Assembly: GCA_904502235.1 (NCBI GenBank)
Contig: CAJGDP010000008.1
Coordinates: 1 to 64,000, forward strand
Direction of reading: 5' to 3'
DNA: 64,000 nucleotides
DNA from: an uncultured Bacteroidaceae bacterium
Lineage (GTDB): Bacteria; Bacteroidota; Bacteroidia; Bacteroidales; Bacteroidaceae
The translations under genes and the position numbers were made by a program. Of this stretch, positions 1 through 7,669 are shown piece by piece (position 1 is the stretch's first letter; each line of letters opens with the position of its first letter). The notes beneath the pieces are model-generated. The model searched no databases. It had not been told where the DNA came from and was given only the letters and a program-made list of their open reading frames with translations.

Positions 1-816
1 CTCGTATCGGGTGTAGATATCTGGATGAACACACCTACACGTCCTCTCGAGGCTTCAGGTACATCTGGTGAGAAGGCTCTTATGAACGGTGTACTCAACT
101 TCTCTGTCCTCGACGGTTGGTGGTGCGAGGGTTACAAACCCGGTGCAGGTTGGGCATTGAAAGAGGAGCGTACATACCAGAACCAGGAGTTCCAGGATCA
201 GCTCGATGCTGCTACAATCTACGCATTGCTCGAGAACGAAATCCTTCCAATGTACTACAACCGTGGTAAGAAGGCTTACTCTGACGAGTGGATTGCTTGC
301 ATCAAGAAGTCTATCGCAGAGGTTGCTCCTCACTTCACAATGAAGCGTCAGCTCGACGACTACTACAGCAAGTTCTATTGCAAGCAGGCTGAGCGTTATC
401 ACCACCTTGTTGCAAATGACTCAAAGGCTGTTCGCGAACTCGCTAAGTGGAAAGAGGAAGTTGCTGCTAAGTGGAATGCAATCGAGGTTCTTTCTGTTGA
501 AGGTGACCAGGATTTCTTGAACGGTGCAATGACAGCAGGTGAGAAGCACAACATCACTGTTAAGGTTGATGAGAAGGGTCTCGACAACGCTGTAGCTATC
601 GAACTCGTAGTATTGGCTCCAAATGCAAAGGGTCAGGAGGACGTATTCGCAACTTATCCTTTGGAGGTTGTACAGCGCGAGGGTAATATCTTCACATTCG
701 CTGCAGAGATTGCTCCTACTAACGCAGGTGAGTTCAAGCTCGCATTCCGTATGTATCCTAAGCATGAGGAACTTCCTCACCGTATGGACTTCGCATATGT
801 TAAGTGGTTCGCTTAA
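1..816 (+). CDS. glgP: alpha-glucan (glycogen/maltodextrin) phosphorylase, C-terminal part
   Basis: The reading frame is already open at base 1 (Leu-Val-Ser-Gly-Val-Asp-Ile-Trp before the first Met), so the gene starts upstream of the window; 271 codons are visible. The run RPLEASGTSGEKALMNG matches the pyridoxal-phosphate lysine region of the phosphorylase family (EASGTxxxK), followed by an LDGWW segment. The last ~110 residues form a beta-rich C-terminal domain typical of the long Bacteroidetes-type enzyme. Family role: phosphorolysis of alpha-1,4-glucans to glucose-1-phosphate in the cytoplasm. Which glucan it prefers cannot be told from this part. A strong hairpin terminator follows. Confidence 0.85.
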   Translation, partial: LVSGVDIWMNTPTRPLEASGTSGEKALMNGVLNFSVLDGWWCEGYKPGAGWALKEERTYQNQEFQDQLDAATIYALLENEILPMYYNRGKKAYSDEWIACIKKSIAEVAPHFTMKRQLDDYYSKFYCKQAERYHHLVANDSKAVRELAKWKEEVAAKWNAIEVLSVEGDQDFLNGAMTAGEKHNITVKVDEKGLDNAVAIELVVLAPNAKGQEDVFATYPLEVVQREGNIFTFAAEIAPTNAGEFKLAFRMYPKHEELPHRMDFAYVKWFA

Positions 817-841
817 TATCGACTACACATACATAAAGAGC

Positions 842-880
842 AAGGTTCCTGTCATTATTGACAGGAACTTTGTATTTTTT
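842..880 (+). terminator. Rho-independent terminator after the phosphorylase gene
   Basis: GTTCCTGTCA (845-854) pairs with TGACAGGAAC (859-868) around a TTAT loop, and the stem continues outward with one wobble; a T-rich tract (869-880) follows. Confidence 0.85.
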
Positions 881-942
881 ATCACCAATGATAAATTTTG
901 TTTAATAAACTCTGTTTGAACTATTTTCTGCATTTTTTAGGT

Positions 943-950
943 TACCTTTG
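943..950 (+). promoter_or_regulatory. -7 promoter element of the hemolysin III gene
   Basis: TACCTTTG is a perfect TAnnTTTG element. Its end lies only 7 bases before the ATG at 958, so the transcript would have a leader of about 0-5 bases. A TTTG at 915-918 is 24 bases upstream, a little farther than usual. Confidence 0.65.
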
Positions 951-957
951 CAACATT

Positions 958-1620
958 ATGAGCGAAGATATAAAGAAATACACAGCAGAAGAGGAGAAAT
1001 GGAATGCCATATCTCACTCCGTAGGAATAGTCGGCGGCATAATTGTCTCGGCATTCTTCATAAAAGAGGTTATATCAAGAGGTGGCGACGCATGGTCGTT
1101 GGCAAGCGTGTTATTGTATATGTTCGGAATGTTGTCGTCGTACATATTCTCTACACTTTATCACTCTTGTCCGCCCGAAAGCAAATGGCGCAAGAAACTG
1201 CGCAAGCTCGACCACTCGGCAATATATTGGCACATAGCGGGAAGCTATTCTCCCATAACGCTCATTGCCATGCGCGACATAGGTTATTGGGGGTGGGGTA
1301 TCTTTGCTTTCTGCTGGATATGCGCCATTGCCGGAACAGCAGTGAGCCTATGCGGTACAAAAAAGAAAAACAATATAATAGAAACAGTCTGCTATGTGCT
1401 TATGGGACTCACCATCATTGTTGCAATGAAACAGTTCTATAATGCTGTGGCTCTCCCGGCATTCCTTTGGGTAGTGGGCGAGGGTGTTGCCTACATAACA
1501 GGAGCGGTTTTCTACAGTCTGCACAAAGTGAAATTCATACACACGGTTTTTCATTTCTTTGTGCTTTTAGGAACAATGTGCCATATGCTCGGTGTGTGGT
1601 ATGTGATAAAAGCTATGTAA
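958..1620 (+). CDS. hemolysin III / YqfA-type membrane protein
   Basis: A 220-residue protein with about seven hydrophobic segments. It has the family's marks: EEKWNAISHSVGIVGG near the N-terminus, STLYHSCP around residue 60, a KLDHSAIYWHIAGSYSP segment, and a C-terminal HTVFHFFVLLGTMCHM helix; the conserved Ser and His residues resemble the metal site of the adiponectin receptor/HlyIII superfamily. Family role is membrane homeostasis or possible hydrolase activity in the inner membrane; true haemolysis is rarely shown. I chose the ATG at 958 rather than an in-frame start at 898, because 898 lies upstream of the promoter element and would add a non-homologous tail. Confidence 0.85.
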   Translation: MSEDIKKYTAEEEKWNAISHSVGIVGGIIVSAFFIKEVISRGGDAWSLASVLLYMFGMLSSYIFSTLYHSCPPESKWRKKLRKLDHSAIYWHIAGSYSPITLIAMRDIGYWGWGIFAFCWICAIAGTAVSLCGTKKKNNIIETVCYVLMGLTIIVAMKQFYNAVALPAFLWVVGEGVAYITGAVFYSLHKVKFIHTVFHFFVLLGTMCHMLGVWYVIKAM

Positions 1621-1698
1621 AATCAAGGCTCCCAGATTTTAATTTTCCGATACTAATATCAAATCGGTTTCAAATTTTCAAATCTCGCGAGGTTACAT

Positions 1699-1706
1699 TA
1701 TATTTG
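1699..1706 (+). promoter_or_regulatory. -7 promoter element of murB
   Basis: TATATTTG fits TAnnTTTG. Its last four bases are part of the left arm of a long hairpin (1703-1741), so promoter and palindrome overlap. Confidence 0.55.
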
Positions 1707-1741
1707 CGTTATAATTGCAGAATATGCAGTTATAACGCAAA
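1703..1741. repeat. long perfect palindrome over the murB transcription start
   Basis: TTTGCGTTATAA (1703-1714) is exactly repeated in inverse at 1730-1741. The stem goes on inward through a T-G wobble and TGCA/TGCA to a five-base loop, 17 pairs in all. No T run follows on either strand, so it is not a usual terminator. An operator or a 5' mRNA hairpin are the plausible roles. Confidence 0.7.
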
Positions 1742-1750
1742 AAATATACT

Positions 1751-2761
1751 ATGACAAAGGTTTTCAATACATATTCACTCTTGCCGCATAACACATTCGG
1801 CATTAAAGCCACAGCGGAGAATTTTGTTGAGTTTTCATCTGTTGACGATATCATGGCGTTTCTTGGCAATGGCTACAATGGCAATTCGCTTGTGATAGGC
1901 GGTGGCAGCAATCTTCTCTTTGTAAATGACTTCAACGGAACAATATTCCATTCGGCAATCATGGGAATGGAAGTTGTAAAAGAGACCGAAGAAGAAATTC
2001 TTCTGCGTGTGGGCAGCGGAGTAAACTGGGACGAACTTGTAGCATATACCGTTGAGAAAGGGTGGGGAGGATTGGAAAATCTTTCGGCAATCCCCGGCGA
2101 GGTCGGTGCAAGCGCAGTGCAGAATGTCGGCGCATACGGAGTGGAAGCCGGCGAACTCATTGTAAGGGTTGAAACCGTCAGGATAAGCGATGCTGTTTGT
2201 CAAGAGTTTTCGCACGATGATTGTGATTTTTCTTACCGTCATAGCATATTCAAGGCTGCTGAAAAAGGGAAGCATATCATTACGCATGTAACATACAGGC
2301 TTGCTAAAAACCCGACATTCAAACTCACATACGGTAACCTCAGTGAAAAGGTTGAAGAACTTGGCGGAGCAACTCTTGCCAATGTACGCAAGGCTGTATG
2401 CGAGATACGCGAGGCAAAACTGCCAAGTCCCGACAAGATTGGCAGTGCCGGCAGTTTCTTTATGAATCCGGTTGTTGATGCACGCTTCGCAGAGTCGCTT
2501 GCAAAAGAATATCCCGCAATGCCGCAATACCCGTTGCCAAACGGTGATGTAAAACTTTCGGCAGGTTGGCTTATCGAAAAATGTGGCTGGAAAGATACTC
2601 CACATGAACATGTTGGCGTATATAGGCATCAGGCTCTTGTTGTAATAAACCGCGGTGGAGCAACAGGCAAGGAAGTGCTGGATTTTGCTTCAGCCATAAT
2701 AGAGTCGGTTAAGAAGAAGTTCGGTGTTACACTGAATATGGAAGTAAATGTAATTGATTAA
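1751..2761 (+). CDS. murB: UDP-N-acetylenolpyruvoylglucosamine reductase
   Basis: A 336-residue FAD enzyme that reduces enolpyruvyl-UDP-GlcNAc to UDP-MurNAc with NADPH in the cytoplasmic phase of peptidoglycan synthesis. FAD-binding signatures VIGGGSNLL (48-56) and NLSAIPGEVGAS (110-121) are present, and GSAGSFFMNP (231-240) carries the catalytic Ser at about 235. Length and insertions match the E. coli type (type I) of the family. The stop codon lies 4 bases before the ATG of the next gene, so the two are likely cotranscribed. The leader holds the 1703-1741 palindrome. Confidence 0.95.
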   Translation: MTKVFNTYSLLPHNTFGIKATAENFVEFSSVDDIMAFLGNGYNGNSLVIGGGSNLLFVNDFNGTIFHSAIMGMEVVKETEEEILLRVGSGVNWDELVAYTVEKGWGGLENLSAIPGEVGASAVQNVGAYGVEAGELIVRVETVRISDAVCQEFSHDDCDFSYRHSIFKAAEKGKHIITHVTYRLAKNPTFKLTYGNLSEKVEELGGATLANVRKAVCEIREAKLPSPDKIGSAGSFFMNPVVDARFAESLAKEYPAMPQYPLPNGDVKLSAGWLIEKCGWKDTPHEHVGVYRHQALVVINRGGATGKEVLDFASAIIESVKKKFGVTLNMEVNVID

Positions 2762-2765
2762 AAGG

Positions 2766-3527
2766 ATGAAACTCACATTTTTAGGAACAGGAACTTCCAC
2801 AGGTGTACCGGAAATAGGTTGTAAGTGTGAAGTGTGTACGTCAACCGATCCGCGCGATGCACGTCTGCGCTGTTCGGCTCTGCTCGAAGATGGCGACACT
2901 ACAATACTCATCGACTGCGGTCCTGATTTCCGTATACAGATGTTACGTGCCGATGTAAAGAAAATTGACGCTGTGCTGATGACTCACAAACACTATGATC
3001 ATCTTGTGGGTATAGATGATTTGCGCCCATTCACACGCACAAAAGAACTCCCGATATATGCCGACCGAGAAACGGAAATGCAGATACACTCCATGTTTCC
3101 ATACTGTTTCTATAAAGTAAAATATCCCGGAGTGGCAAATATCGCAGTACATTCAATAGACCATTCCCATCCGTTCAGGATAGGAGACACCAAAGTAACT
3201 CCAGTACGTGTATTCCACGGTATGATGGCTATTACAGCCTATCGGTTCGGAAAACTTGCCTACATAACCGACATGAGTTACATAGAACCCGGAGAACTTG
3301 AAAAGCTCCGTGGAGTGGAGGTGCTTGTAATAAACGCACTGCGTTTTGCAAAACCGCACAAGACTCACCAGACTGTGCTCGAAGCATATGATATCATTAA
3401 AAAGATTAATCCACGTAAGGTATATTTTACACACCTGATGCACCACATTGGCTTGCATGCGAAATTCGAAAAATGCCTTCCACAGGATATGCACTTGGCA
3501 TACGATGGTCTTGAAATAGAGATATAA
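2766..3527 (+). CDS. metallo-beta-lactamase fold hydrolase, PhnP-like
   Basis: A 253-residue protein with the metal motif THKHYDH (HxHxDH at 74-79), further metal ligands in VRVFHG, ITDMSY and FTHLMHHIG, and an N-terminal GCKCEVC cluster (Cys 19, 21, 24) like the structural zinc site of PhnP. PhnP itself is a phosphoribosyl cyclic phosphodiesterase, but no phn genes are near, so the substrate is open; a housekeeping cyclic-phosphate or nucleic-acid hydrolase is possible. The ATG at 2766 is preferred over a TTG at 2754 that overlaps murB. Confidence 0.85.
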   Translation: MKLTFLGTGTSTGVPEIGCKCEVCTSTDPRDARLRCSALLEDGDTTILIDCGPDFRIQMLRADVKKIDAVLMTHKHYDHLVGIDDLRPFTRTKELPIYADRETEMQIHSMFPYCFYKVKYPGVANIAVHSIDHSHPFRIGDTKVTPVRVFHGMMAITAYRFGKLAYITDMSYIEPGELEKLRGVEVLVINALRFAKPHKTHQTVLEAYDIIKKINPRKVYFTHLMHHIGLHAKFEKCLPQDMHLAYDGLEIEI

Positions 3528-3529
3528 AT

Positions 3530-3561
3530 AAAAACTTGGAGCGATTAAACTCCAAGTTTTT
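3530..3561. terminator. bidirectional terminator between the PhnP-like gene and ispE
   Basis: AAAAACTTGGAG (3530-3541) and its exact inverse CTCCAAGTTTTT (3550-3561) around an 8-base loop, giving a T tract on both strands between two convergent genes. Confidence 0.9.
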
Positions 3562-3562
3562 C

Positions 3563-4381
3563 TTATAATTTCCATTGTTGGCAGAATGTGTCGGGAAAGA
3601 GATTCTTTATTTTTTCCATATCCGTCTCATCCTTGAATATACCGAAAAATGCCGAACCGCTGCCCGACATCGAGGCATACACAGCACCCATTTCATATAA
3701 TCTTTCCTTTACATCCATTATACTTGGATATTTCGCAAAGACACTCTTCTCAAAATCGTTCTTCATAAGCCCTTTCCACTCATCTACAGGCTTCTTTATA
3801 ATGTCTGCCAAAGCATTTTCGGGATGCGCAGGATTCACAAATGCATAAGCCTCTTTTGTTGAAATATGAATATCGGGCTTGACCACAACCATATAATAAC
3901 CTGTAAGGTCACAATCAACTGGAGTGAGAATATTACCTATACCGGTTGCATAGGTAGGCTTGTTCTTTATAAAAAATGCACAGTCGGCACCCAAACGGGC
4001 TGCGTATTCCTCGAGTTTTTCATCACTAAGGTTCAGCTCTGCTATAACATTGAGCATCTTGAGTGCAAAAGCGGCATCAGCACTTCCTCCGCCCATTCCT
4101 GCACCAGTAGGAATGTTTTTGTAAAGCGAGATGTTAACCTTGGGCATTTCAAAATCTTCGGCAAGAACATTATAAGCCTTTACAACAAGGTTGTCGTTAT
4201 CGCTCCCTTCGAAAACAGCATTGTGCATGGTGAACGAAAACTCTTCGTCACTCTTTGTAATCTCCAGAATATCGTGGAGCGGAATGGGATAGAATACCGT
4301 TTCAAGATTGTGATACCCGTCAGGGCGTTTTTCAACCACATCAAGCCCCAGATTTATCTTTGCGTTAGGAAATGTAATCAT
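3563..4381 (-). CDS. ispE: 4-diphosphocytidyl-2-C-methyl-D-erythritol kinase
   Basis: A 272-residue GHMP kinase that phosphorylates CDP-methylerythritol in the non-mevalonate isoprenoid pathway. Visible marks are PNAKINLGLDV at the start (Lys 8), the glycine-rich ATP loop PTGAGMGGGSADAA (91-104), catalytic Asp about 133 in GADCAFF, and a C-terminal MSGSGSAFFG motif. Length is normal. It stands alone, transcribed toward the PhnP-like gene. Confidence 0.95.
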   Translation of the reverse strand: MITFPNAKINLGLDVVEKRPDGYHNLETVFYPIPLHDILEITKSDEEFSFTMHNAVFEGSDNDNLVVKAYNVLAEDFEMPKVNISLYKNIPTGAGMGGGSADAAFALKMLNVIAELNLSDEKLEEYAARLGADCAFFIKNKPTYATGIGNILTPVDCDLTGYYMVVVKPDIHISTKEAYAFVNPAHPENALADIIKKPVDEWKGLMKNDFEKSVFAKYPSIMDVKERLYEMGAVYASMSGSGSAFFGIFKDETDMEKIKNLFPDTFCQQWKL

Positions 4382-4402
4382 AAGATGAATTTTATTCTTC
4401 TA

Positions 4403-4410
4403 CAAAAATA
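4403..4410 (-). promoter_or_regulatory. -7 promoter element of ispE
   Basis: On the minus strand this reads TATTTTTG, 22 bases before the ispE ATG. No matching -33 TTTG was found. Confidence 0.5.
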
Positions 4411-4473
4411 ACTAAAATTTCTTATCCCGTTGATAACTTATTCTTTTTTGTTGAAAATCATAATCGGCTCATA

Positions 4474-4505
4474 TTTGATAATTATTGTGAATGTGCGTAA
4501 CTTCG
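4474..4505 (+). promoter_or_regulatory. dnaB promoter
   Basis: TTTG at 4474-4477 and TAACTTCG at 4498-4505, 20 bases apart. The ATG follows 18 bases later. Confidence 0.65.
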
Positions 4506-4523
4506 CGCCACTAAATTAAAGAT

Positions 4524-6101
4524 ATGGAAGACAATAATACACCTAAGAAACGAGCACCGCGTCGTCAGCAGGCAACAACAGCTGTTCCGAAGCTCAGCGA
4601 ATACGGACATGTGCAGCCACAGGCCCTTGATTTGGAAGAGGCTGTGCTTGGTGCATTGATGATTGACAGTGATGCCATTGGACGTTTGGGCGGTATGCTC
4701 AAGCCCGATTCATTCTACGACAAACGCAACCAGCTTCTGTTCGAGGCAATACAGCAGATGGACCTTGCCGACCGTCCCATTGATATCCTCACAGTTGCCG
4801 AGTATATGCGCAGCAAGGGAACACTCGACGAGGTTGGTGGCCCTGTGTATATAGCACAGCTTACAAGCAAGGTGGTTTCTTCGGTGAATATTGAATATCA
4901 TGCCAATATCATTGCACAGAAGAAACTTGCCCGCGACCTTATACGTTTTACAAGCAAGACACAGGTACAGGCTTTCGACGAGACACAGGATATTCAGGAA
5001 CTCATGCAGCAGGCAGAATCGGAACTCTTTGAGATTTCGAGCCACAACATGAAGAAGGATTATACTCAGATTAACCCTGTAATCAAGCAGGCTTACGACC
5101 AGATTATAAGCGCATCAAAGAACACCAGCGGTATCAGTGGTCTGAGTACAGGATACCACCGTCTCGACAAGATTCTTGCAGGTTGGCAGCCAACCGACCT
5201 TATCATTCTCGCGGCACGTCCTGCGATGGGTAAGACCGCTTTTGCACTTTCCCTTGTGCGTAACATGGCTATTGACCAGGGTATCCCTTGCGGTATGTTC
5301 TCGCTTGAGATGGGTAACACACAGCTTGTACAGCGTCTTATCTGTAATGTGTGTCAGATTCCGGGTGATAAGATACGTAGCGGACAGCTCGAGAAATACG
5401 AGTGGGGACAGCTCGACAGCAAGATTGTCGCACTTCAGGATGCTCCGCTTTATATCGATGACACTCCGCAGTTGTCGGTGTTCGAATTGCGTTCAAAGGC
5501 ACGCCGTATGGTGCGCGAGCATGGTGTAAAGATGATTTTCATCGACTACCTTCAGCTTATGACAGCCAATACCGGTAAAGGTAACCGTCAGGAAGAGATC
5601 AGTACCATTTCTCGTGCTCTCAAAGGTTTGGCAAAGGAGTTGAATATCCCCATTATGGCACTCAGTCAGCTTAACCGTAACGTCGAAGGACGTGAAGGTA
5701 TAGAGGGTAAACGTCCGCAGTTGAGCGACCTTCGTGAGTCGGGAGCCATTGAGCAAGATGCCGATATCGTAATGTTCGTGAACCGTCCCGAATACTTCCA
5801 TATCTACAAAGACGGCGATTTTGACTGGCGAGGAAAGGCGGAAATCATCATTGCAAAGCACCGTAACGGTGGATTGGACAACATTCCATTGCTGTTCCGC
5901 AAAGAGTATGCACGCTTCATGAACCTTGACGACGAGGCATTGGACCCACCACCGGGAGATATACCGATGATGCGCGTTTCAAAGATGAACATGAGCATGC
6001 CTATGGACTCAGGAACTCCTCCCGAACTTCCCGATTACCTGCAGGGACAACAGATGCCTCCCGAACTCATGGGTGGCGGCAATCCCCCGGTTCCGTTCTA
6101 A
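4524..6101 (+). CDS. dnaB: replicative DNA helicase DnaB
   Basis: A 525-residue hexameric helicase that unwinds DNA at the replication fork. The N-terminal primase-interaction domain begins near residue 30 (QPQALDLEEAVLGALM), then comes a linker and the RecA-like motor with Walker A ARPAMGKT (231-238), Walker B MIFIDYLQLM, and the DnaB motifs ESGAIEQDADIV and AKHRNGG. The C-terminal ~50 residues are rich in Pro and Met, longer than in E. coli and likely disordered. No intein is present. Its final codon and stop lie inside a perfect palindrome shared with the convergent neighbour. Confidence 0.97.
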   Translation: MEDNNTPKKRAPRRQQATTAVPKLSEYGHVQPQALDLEEAVLGALMIDSDAIGRLGGMLKPDSFYDKRNQLLFEAIQQMDLADRPIDILTVAEYMRSKGTLDEVGGPVYIAQLTSKVVSSVNIEYHANIIAQKKLARDLIRFTSKTQVQAFDETQDIQELMQQAESELFEISSHNMKKDYTQINPVIKQAYDQIISASKNTSGISGLSTGYHRLDKILAGWQPTDLIILAARPAMGKTAFALSLVRNMAIDQGIPCGMFSLEMGNTQLVQRLICNVCQIPGDKIRSGQLEKYEWGQLDSKIVALQDAPLYIDDTPQLSVFELRSKARRMVREHGVKMIFIDYLQLMTANTGKGNRQEEISTISRALKGLAKELNIPIMALSQLNRNVEGREGIEGKRPQLSDLRESGAIEQDADIVMFVNRPEYFHIYKDGDFDWRGKAEIIIAKHRNGGLDNIPLLFRKEYARFMNLDDEALDPPPGDIPMMRVSKMNMSMPMDSGTPPELPDYLQGQQMPPELMGGGNPPVPF

Positions 6102-6148
6102 TCATAAAAAATGAGCCTCAATTTGAGGCTCATTTTTTATGATTAGAA
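6096..6148. terminator. 53-bp perfect palindrome, bidirectional terminator
   Basis: A 26-base arm (6096-6121), one central T, and its exact inverse (6123-6148). Core ATGAGCCTCAA/TTGAGGCTCAT with A/T runs on both sides. It includes the Phe codon and stop of dnaB and of the convergent barrel gene. Confidence 0.95.
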
Positions 6149-7594
6149 CAGGAATCCTGTATTTATGTAGAAGGCTCCGTTGCCGTCTTGTTTTTGTATA
6201 AGCGGGTCTTTGCTGAACTTACTTACCGGCATACCATACTCAAATGCTACAATAAAGTTCTGATTCATGATGAAACGCAAACCTCCACCTACAGTTATAT
6301 GCGGACGGTCGGCAGAGAGTCCTGCTGCCATGTAGCTGTCATATTCACTTTTTACCTTATCGTAATTCTCACCGAGTTGCTCTTTTGTTGCCTTGAACGA
6401 CATGTCGTAATTACGTGTTACCATTGTACCGTCGCTGAACACATTCAATCCGAATGCAATGTTCTGCTTCCAGAGTGTGAAGTTTATGAAACGCCAGCGC
6501 AGTTCCACATTGTATGTTGCCATGTCGAGACCTTGAACACGGTTACGCATCAAGCCTCGTACGGTGCGGTAACCACCCATACCGTCGCGGTCGTAATTAG
6601 AACCCATTACAGTGATATAGGGTAGTACATAGTATGGTGCACTGTTGCCGAATGTACCTTCGTAGTTCAAACGGTAAGCAAATGTCAATACATCGTTCTT
6701 TACAATGGGTACATAATGACGGAATGTTGCCGAATAGCGGTAGTGGGGATGTGTTGTTCCCAACCACTTTGGTGCAACTGTTACGTGTGCTTCGGCCCAT
6801 ACACCCTTTGAAGGAGCCGCCTCCTTGTCGCGTGTGTCGAACAACAAACCAAAGCGCAATGTGCTGTTCAAACCACCCCAAGCCTCGTCTTCAGAGATTA
6901 TTCCCCATTGGCGATACATATCAAAGATAGTAGGTTCGGTTTCGGGATATACCTTCTCTTCAGCCTTGTTCTTGTTGATTTTTTCAAAATTCAGAGCCTG
7001 ACGGTTCTTATATCCCTGTTTGAAATATGTAAGGTGATAGCCTGCTTCCCAAAAGAGTTTGTTCTTCCAGATATTACCGGTGAAGTCGGTCTTGAAAATA
7101 AGTGCAAGACGGTTAATGCGGTATTTGGGGCTATAGATGTAGTTCTCCTTATTGCTCTTGTCCTTACCCAAAGCAACTCTTTCATAATCGTAATGCGACA
7201 TATATCCGTTAAAGCCATAGAAGTCCATAGCCTTATCGTTGGTAAGAGTTACGGTTGACGACCAACGTACACCGGGTATAAGGAATTTGTTGTCGTACGA
7301 TACAACGAACAGCTGTGAACCTTTGGTGAAGAACGATGCCTCGAAATACCACTTCTGACGTGGGTTTGGATATGTTGAACCGTCGCCAAAGTCAAATATG
7401 TTCAACAAAGCACCAAGTTGAAAGCCCTTGTCGGCATCAAAAGCCACTGCAGGCAAAGGTCCGAAGTTGTATCCGGTCTTGACAATCTCCTTTTTCGCTG
7501 TCTTTGCTGAATCAGCGACAACACTATCTTTCTGTGCATTTGCTGTTACAAACAGAAAAGAAAAGAAGAGTATTGATAAAAATTTGAGTTTCAT
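6143..7594 (-). CDS. BamA/TamA-family outer-membrane barrel protein without POTRA repeats
   Basis: A 483-residue protein with a signal peptide (MKLKFLSILFFSFLFVTANA, cut before Gln 21). The body is made of alternating amphipathic strands rich in aromatic residues and ends in YINTGFLF, a typical outer-membrane beta signal with terminal Phe. Segments such as GLLFDTRDKEAAPSKGVW and GGYRTVRGLMRNRVQG match the surface antigen (D15/Omp85) barrel. It is too short for POTRA domains, so it is probably not the essential BamA but an accessory barrel of unknown cargo. It lies 75 bases downstream of the PlsC gene and may be read from that operon. Confidence 0.75.
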   Translation of the reverse strand: MKLKFLSILFFSFLFVTANAQKDSVVADSAKTAKKEIVKTGYNFGPLPAVAFDADKGFQLGALLNIFDFGDGSTYPNPRQKWYFEASFFTKGSQLFVVSYDNKFLIPGVRWSSTVTLTNDKAMDFYGFNGYMSHYDYERVALGKDKSNKENYIYSPKYRINRLALIFKTDFTGNIWKNKLFWEAGYHLTYFKQGYKNRQALNFEKINKNKAEEKVYPETEPTIFDMYRQWGIISEDEAWGGLNSTLRFGLLFDTRDKEAAPSKGVWAEAHVTVAPKWLGTTHPHYRYSATFRHYVPIVKNDVLTFAYRLNYEGTFGNSAPYYVLPYITVMGSNYDRDGMGGYRTVRGLMRNRVQGLDMATYNVELRWRFINFTLWKQNIAFGLNVFSDGTMVTRNYDMSFKATKEQLGENYDKVKSEYDSYMAAGLSADRPHITVGGGLRFIMNQNFIVAFEYGMPVSKFSKDPLIQKQDGNGAFYINTGFLF

Positions 7595-7669
7595 GGTTTA
7601 TCTGTTTTTGAGTTTATTGTATTTGGAAATTATTCATACTCCCAAAGAAGGAATATGAACAATCCTTAA

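Noticed and set aside
1835..2629. A 264-codon open frame on the minus strand.
   Set aside because: Antisense to murB, with no homology-like features and no promoter.
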